This document shows positions 5,300 to 7,118 of a stretch of 7,118 nucleotides of DNA, in pieces. Location of the stretch: the NCBI GenBank assembly GCA_030146365.1, contig JASLBU010000073.1, positions 1 through 7,118 on the forward strand, given 5' to 3'. A program made the translations under genes and the position numbers. Each line of letters starts with the position of its first letter. The first letter of the stretch is position 1. This DNA is from Candidatus Limnocylindria bacterium. Its GTDB lineage: Bacteria; Chloroflexota; Limnocylindria; QHBO01. The notes below the pieces were generated by a model that had not been told where the DNA came from, did not search any database, and worked only from the letters and a program-made list of their open reading frames with translations.

Positions 5300-6117
5300 T
5301 GCTCGCGACCGCCGGTCGGCCCGGTGGCTGTCCCTTCGCCTTCCGCCACACGGAGGCCAAGGTGGCCGGCCAGCTGGCGCGCCAGCTCATCGGCCACCTC
5401 GTCGGCCGATACTGCTCTGCCGAGCTCCCGGGCCAACGAGGTGACCCCTTTGCCCGGGATGCCGCAGGGGATCATCTCGTCGAACCAGCGAAGGTCCGTG
5501 TTGACGTTGAGCGCCAGACCGTGCGTCGTCACGCCGCGCTTCACACGGACGCCGACGGCCGCGACTTTCCGCTCGCCGTCCACCCAGATGCCTGGATGGC
5601 CTTCCAGCCGCGATCCGGTGATGCCGAAGCGCGCCGCCGTGTCGATGACGGCCTCCTCCAGCGTGCGAACGTAACGGCGCAGGTCCAGCGGATCGGCCAG
5701 CTCGACGATGGGATAGGCGACGACCTGGCCAGGGCCGTGGAACGTCACGTCGCCACCACGGTCGATCCGGATGAGCTCGGCCCCGATGTCCCTCAGGCGC
5801 TGCGGCGTCGCCAGCATGTTGGCCTCGTTCCCGCCACGGCCGATGGTGTAGACGGGGAAGTGCTCGAGCAGCAGCAGCCGGTCACCGATTCGCCGGCCCC
5901 GCCGCTGGTCGGCAAGCTCGTCCTGGAGCTCCCACGTCGGCCGGTAGGGGACGCTGCCCAGGTGCTCGACGGTCAGCACGCCGCCGTGCGCCGCGAGGAG
6001 CGGGTGCGCATCCGAGGCGGGGCGGTGGACCATGTCCCGGTCCGGCCTGCGCGGGCCCAACCGGGCGGGCGTCTCCGGGGGGGCGCTGATGTCGCGGAAC
6101 GGCGTGTCGGCCACCAT
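5296..6117 (-). CDS. lipB: Octanoyltransferase LipB
   Basis: LipB moves octanoate from octanoyl-ACP to the lysine of lipoyl domains in the cytoplasm, the first step of lipoate assembly, through a cysteine thioester intermediate. The 273-residue reading shows EHLGSVPYRPTWELQ (51-65), LLLEHFPVYTIGRGG (82-96), the signature RGGDVTFHGPGQ (120-131), GERKVAAVGVRV with the invariant lysine K184 (181-192), THGLALNVN (198-206) and the catalytic cysteine C218 in IPCGI. The conserved domain starts near residue 49, so the N terminus is about 45 residues longer than usual. The ATG at 6117 follows the lipA stop by 4 bp without a good Shine-Dalgarno site; an ATG at 6033 (MVHRPAS) or a GTG at 5979 could be the real start. 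It lies directly after lipA and overlaps the next gene by 4 bp, indicating one operon. Confidence 0.93.
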   Translation of the reverse strand: MVADTPFRDISAPPETPARLGPRRPDRDMVHRPASDAHPLLAAHGGVLTVEHLGSVPYRPTWELQDELADQRRGRRIGDRLLLLEHFPVYTIGRGGNEANMLATPQRLRDIGAELIRIDRGGDVTFHGPGQVVAYPIVELADPLDLRRYVRTLEEAVIDTAARFGITGSRLEGHPGIWVDGERKVAAVGVRVKRGVTTHGLALNVNTDLRWFDEMIPCGIPGKGVTSLARELGRAVSADEVADELARQLAGHLGLRVAEGEGTATGPTGGREQ

Positions 6118-6121
6118 CGGC

Positions 6122-7081
6122 CTAGGAGGCGGCGGCCGACTCGCGACCGGGGACCTGCTCCGCGGCGTGGTAGCTCGAGCGCACGAGCGGACCGGACTGG
6201 ACGTGGCGGAAGCCCATCTCCAGGCCGATGCGCCGAAGGCTCATGAACTCGGCCGGCGTGTAGTACTTCACGAGCGGCAGATGTTTGCGCGACGGGCGCA
6301 GGTACTGCCCGATGGTGAGCACGTCCACGTCGGCGTCGCGGAGCAGCTGCATCGCCTCGATGATCTCGTCCCAGGACTCGCCCAGCCCGAGCATGATCCC
6401 GGTCTTCGTCACCATCTCGTCGAAGCCGATCTCCGTCGCCACTGCTCGTCCGTGCGTCAGCACGTGGACCGAACGGTCCCAGCGGGCGCGGCGGCGCACC
6501 GGCTTCTGGAGGCGCCGGACCGTCTCCACGTTGTGATTCAGGATGTCGGGCCGCGCCTCCACGACGGTGCGGATGTCCGCATCGCGGCCGTTGAGGTCGC
6601 TGATGAGCACCTCGATGCTCGTCCCGGGGTTGGCGAGGCGGATCTCGCGGATCGTGTCGGCCACCATCCGGGCGCCGCCGTCGTTCAGATCGTCCCGGGC
6701 CACCATCGTGATCACGACGTGCTGGAGCCGCATGATGCGCGTCGCCTCCGCCACGCGGCGAGGCTCGTCGAGGTCGGTGATGGGAGGACGACCGGTGTCG
6801 ATGGCGCAGAACCCGCAGTTCCGGGTGCAGACGCTGCCGAGGATCATGATCGTCGCGGTGCCGAGCGCCCAGCACTCGCCGATGTTCGGGCAGCGCGCCT
6901 CCTCGCAGACGGTGTTCAGGGCGCCGGCTCGCACGATGCTCTTCGTCCCGGCGTAGGTGCGTCCCGCTCCGACGCGGACTTTCAGCCACTCCGGCCGCCG
7001 GCCGCCCGGTCGGGCGTTCTCCGGAACCGGGTCGCCTGGGGCAAGCAGCCCTCCATCGGTCTGCGGACCGCCGGGGTACAT
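6122..7081 (-). CDS. lipA: Lipoyl synthase LipA (radical SAM)
   Basis: LipA is the radical SAM enzyme that inserts two sulfur atoms at C6 and C8 of the protein-bound octanoyl group made by LipB. In the 319-residue reading from ATG 7081 the auxiliary-cluster cysteines are C59, C64 and C70 in the CEEARCPNIGECW block. The radical SAM cluster cysteines are C85, C89 and C92 in CTRNCGFC. The C-terminal RSSYHA (301-306) supplies the serine ligand of the auxiliary cluster. VARDDLNDGGA (127-137) and MLGLGES (230-236) are also family blocks. Several usually conserved residues differ: ETVRRLQKPVRRRARW (186-201) lacks the normal ETVPR and VRPGA prolines. The start is uncertain: GTG at 7084 is adjacent, GAGG lies only 2 nt before the ATG, and the frame stays open to the window edge. 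lipB follows after 4 bp. Confidence 0.93.
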   Translation of the reverse strand: MYPGGPQTDGGLLAPGDPVPENARPGGRRPEWLKVRVGAGRTYAGTKSIVRAGALNTVCEEARCPNIGECWALGTATIMILGSVCTRNCGFCAIDTGRPPITDLDEPRRVAEATRIMRLQHVVITMVARDDLNDGGARMVADTIREIRLANPGTSIEVLISDLNGRDADIRTVVEARPDILNHNVETVRRLQKPVRRRARWDRSVHVLTHGRAVATEIGFDEMVTKTGIMLGLGESWDEIIEAMQLLRDADVDVLTIGQYLRPSRKHLPLVKYYTPAEFMSLRRIGLEMGFRHVQSGPLVRSSYHAAEQVPGRESAAAS

Positions 7082-7085
7082 CACC

Positions 7086-7118
7086 TCAGATGGCGACGCG
7101 TGTGCCCCGGTTGGGTTC
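7086..7118 (-). CDS. Possible C-terminal end of an upstream gene
   Basis: Reading in from the window edge, one frame gives EPNRGTRVAI and a TGA at 7088-7086, 4 nt before the lipA ATG. Eight of its ten codons end in G or C, as in the neighbours. Another frame ends at the TGA overlapping the lipA ATG (TGATG), and the lipA frame is open too, so the true upstream arrangement cannot be decided. Ten residues are too few to recognise a family. The tight spacing suggests lipA is not the first gene of its operon. Confidence 0.25.
   Translation of the reverse strand, partial: EPNRGTRVAI

Noticed and set aside
4523..6246. Long plus-strand open frames (383 and 376 codons) opposite lipB and the glyoxalase-II-like gene
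   Set aside because: Both are antisense to genes with complete catalytic motifs, and they overlap each other, so they are codon-bias shadows.
1..7118. tRNA or rRNA genes, CRISPR arrays, insertion sequences or phage genes
   Set aside because: No cloverleaf-like segments, regularly spaced repeats, terminal inverted repeats, transposase or integrase motifs were seen; nearly all of the window is covered by ordinary protein genes.

Overview
This is a GC-rich bacterial chromosomal window with tightly packed, ordinary-looking housekeeping genes and no sign of mobile DNA, phage, RNA genes or CRISPR. It has high G+C, strong G/C at third codon positions, GTG as well as ATG starts, and TAnnnT -10 boxes lying 6-7 bases before a start codon, which implies leaderless mRNAs. 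This style fits Actinomycetota or Chloroflexota (for example Limnocylindria-like lineages). The sequence alone does not settle the phylum. De novo lipoate synthesis suggests an organism that uses 2-oxoacid dehydrogenases or the glycine cleavage system.

Left part (2-2577): a gamma-glutamyltransferase-family Ntn hydrolase on the minus strand and an NAD(P)-binding epimerase-like SDR on the plus strand diverge from a 98-bp intergenic region (1577-1674). Each gene has its own recognisable promoter there. The hydrolase promoter is an extended -10 predicted to give a leaderless transcript. The SDR promoter has a perfect TTGACA -35 and a Shine-Dalgarno site.

Middle (2578-3758): a secreted protein with a signal peptide, a Pro/Thr linker and a GH25-like (lysozyme-type TIM barrel) domain follows the SDR. 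It has its own promoter, whose -10 hexamer (TACGGT) is identical to that of the divergent hydrolase and which also predicts a leaderless mRNA. An inverted repeat surrounds its -35 box. The gene converges on the minus-strand cluster across a 106-bp gap.

Right part (3759-7118): a minus-strand cluster reads, in transcription order, the end of an unidentified upstream gene (tentative), lipA, lipB, a glyoxalase-II-like metallo-beta-lactamase (MBL) hydrolase, then, after a 125-bp gap holding three hairpins, a UPF0173-type MBL hydrolase. LipB transfers octanoate from octanoyl-ACP to lipoyl domains and LipA inserts the two sulfurs. The glyoxalase-II-like gene overlaps lipB by 4 bp (GTGA) and is therefore probably translationally coupled to it.

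No convincing new multi-gene system is visible. The observations most worth checking are the coupled MBL hydrolase in the lipoate operon, the secreted GH25-like protein, the matching leaderless promoters, and substitutions at normally conserved positions in LipA and in the transferase-family enzyme.
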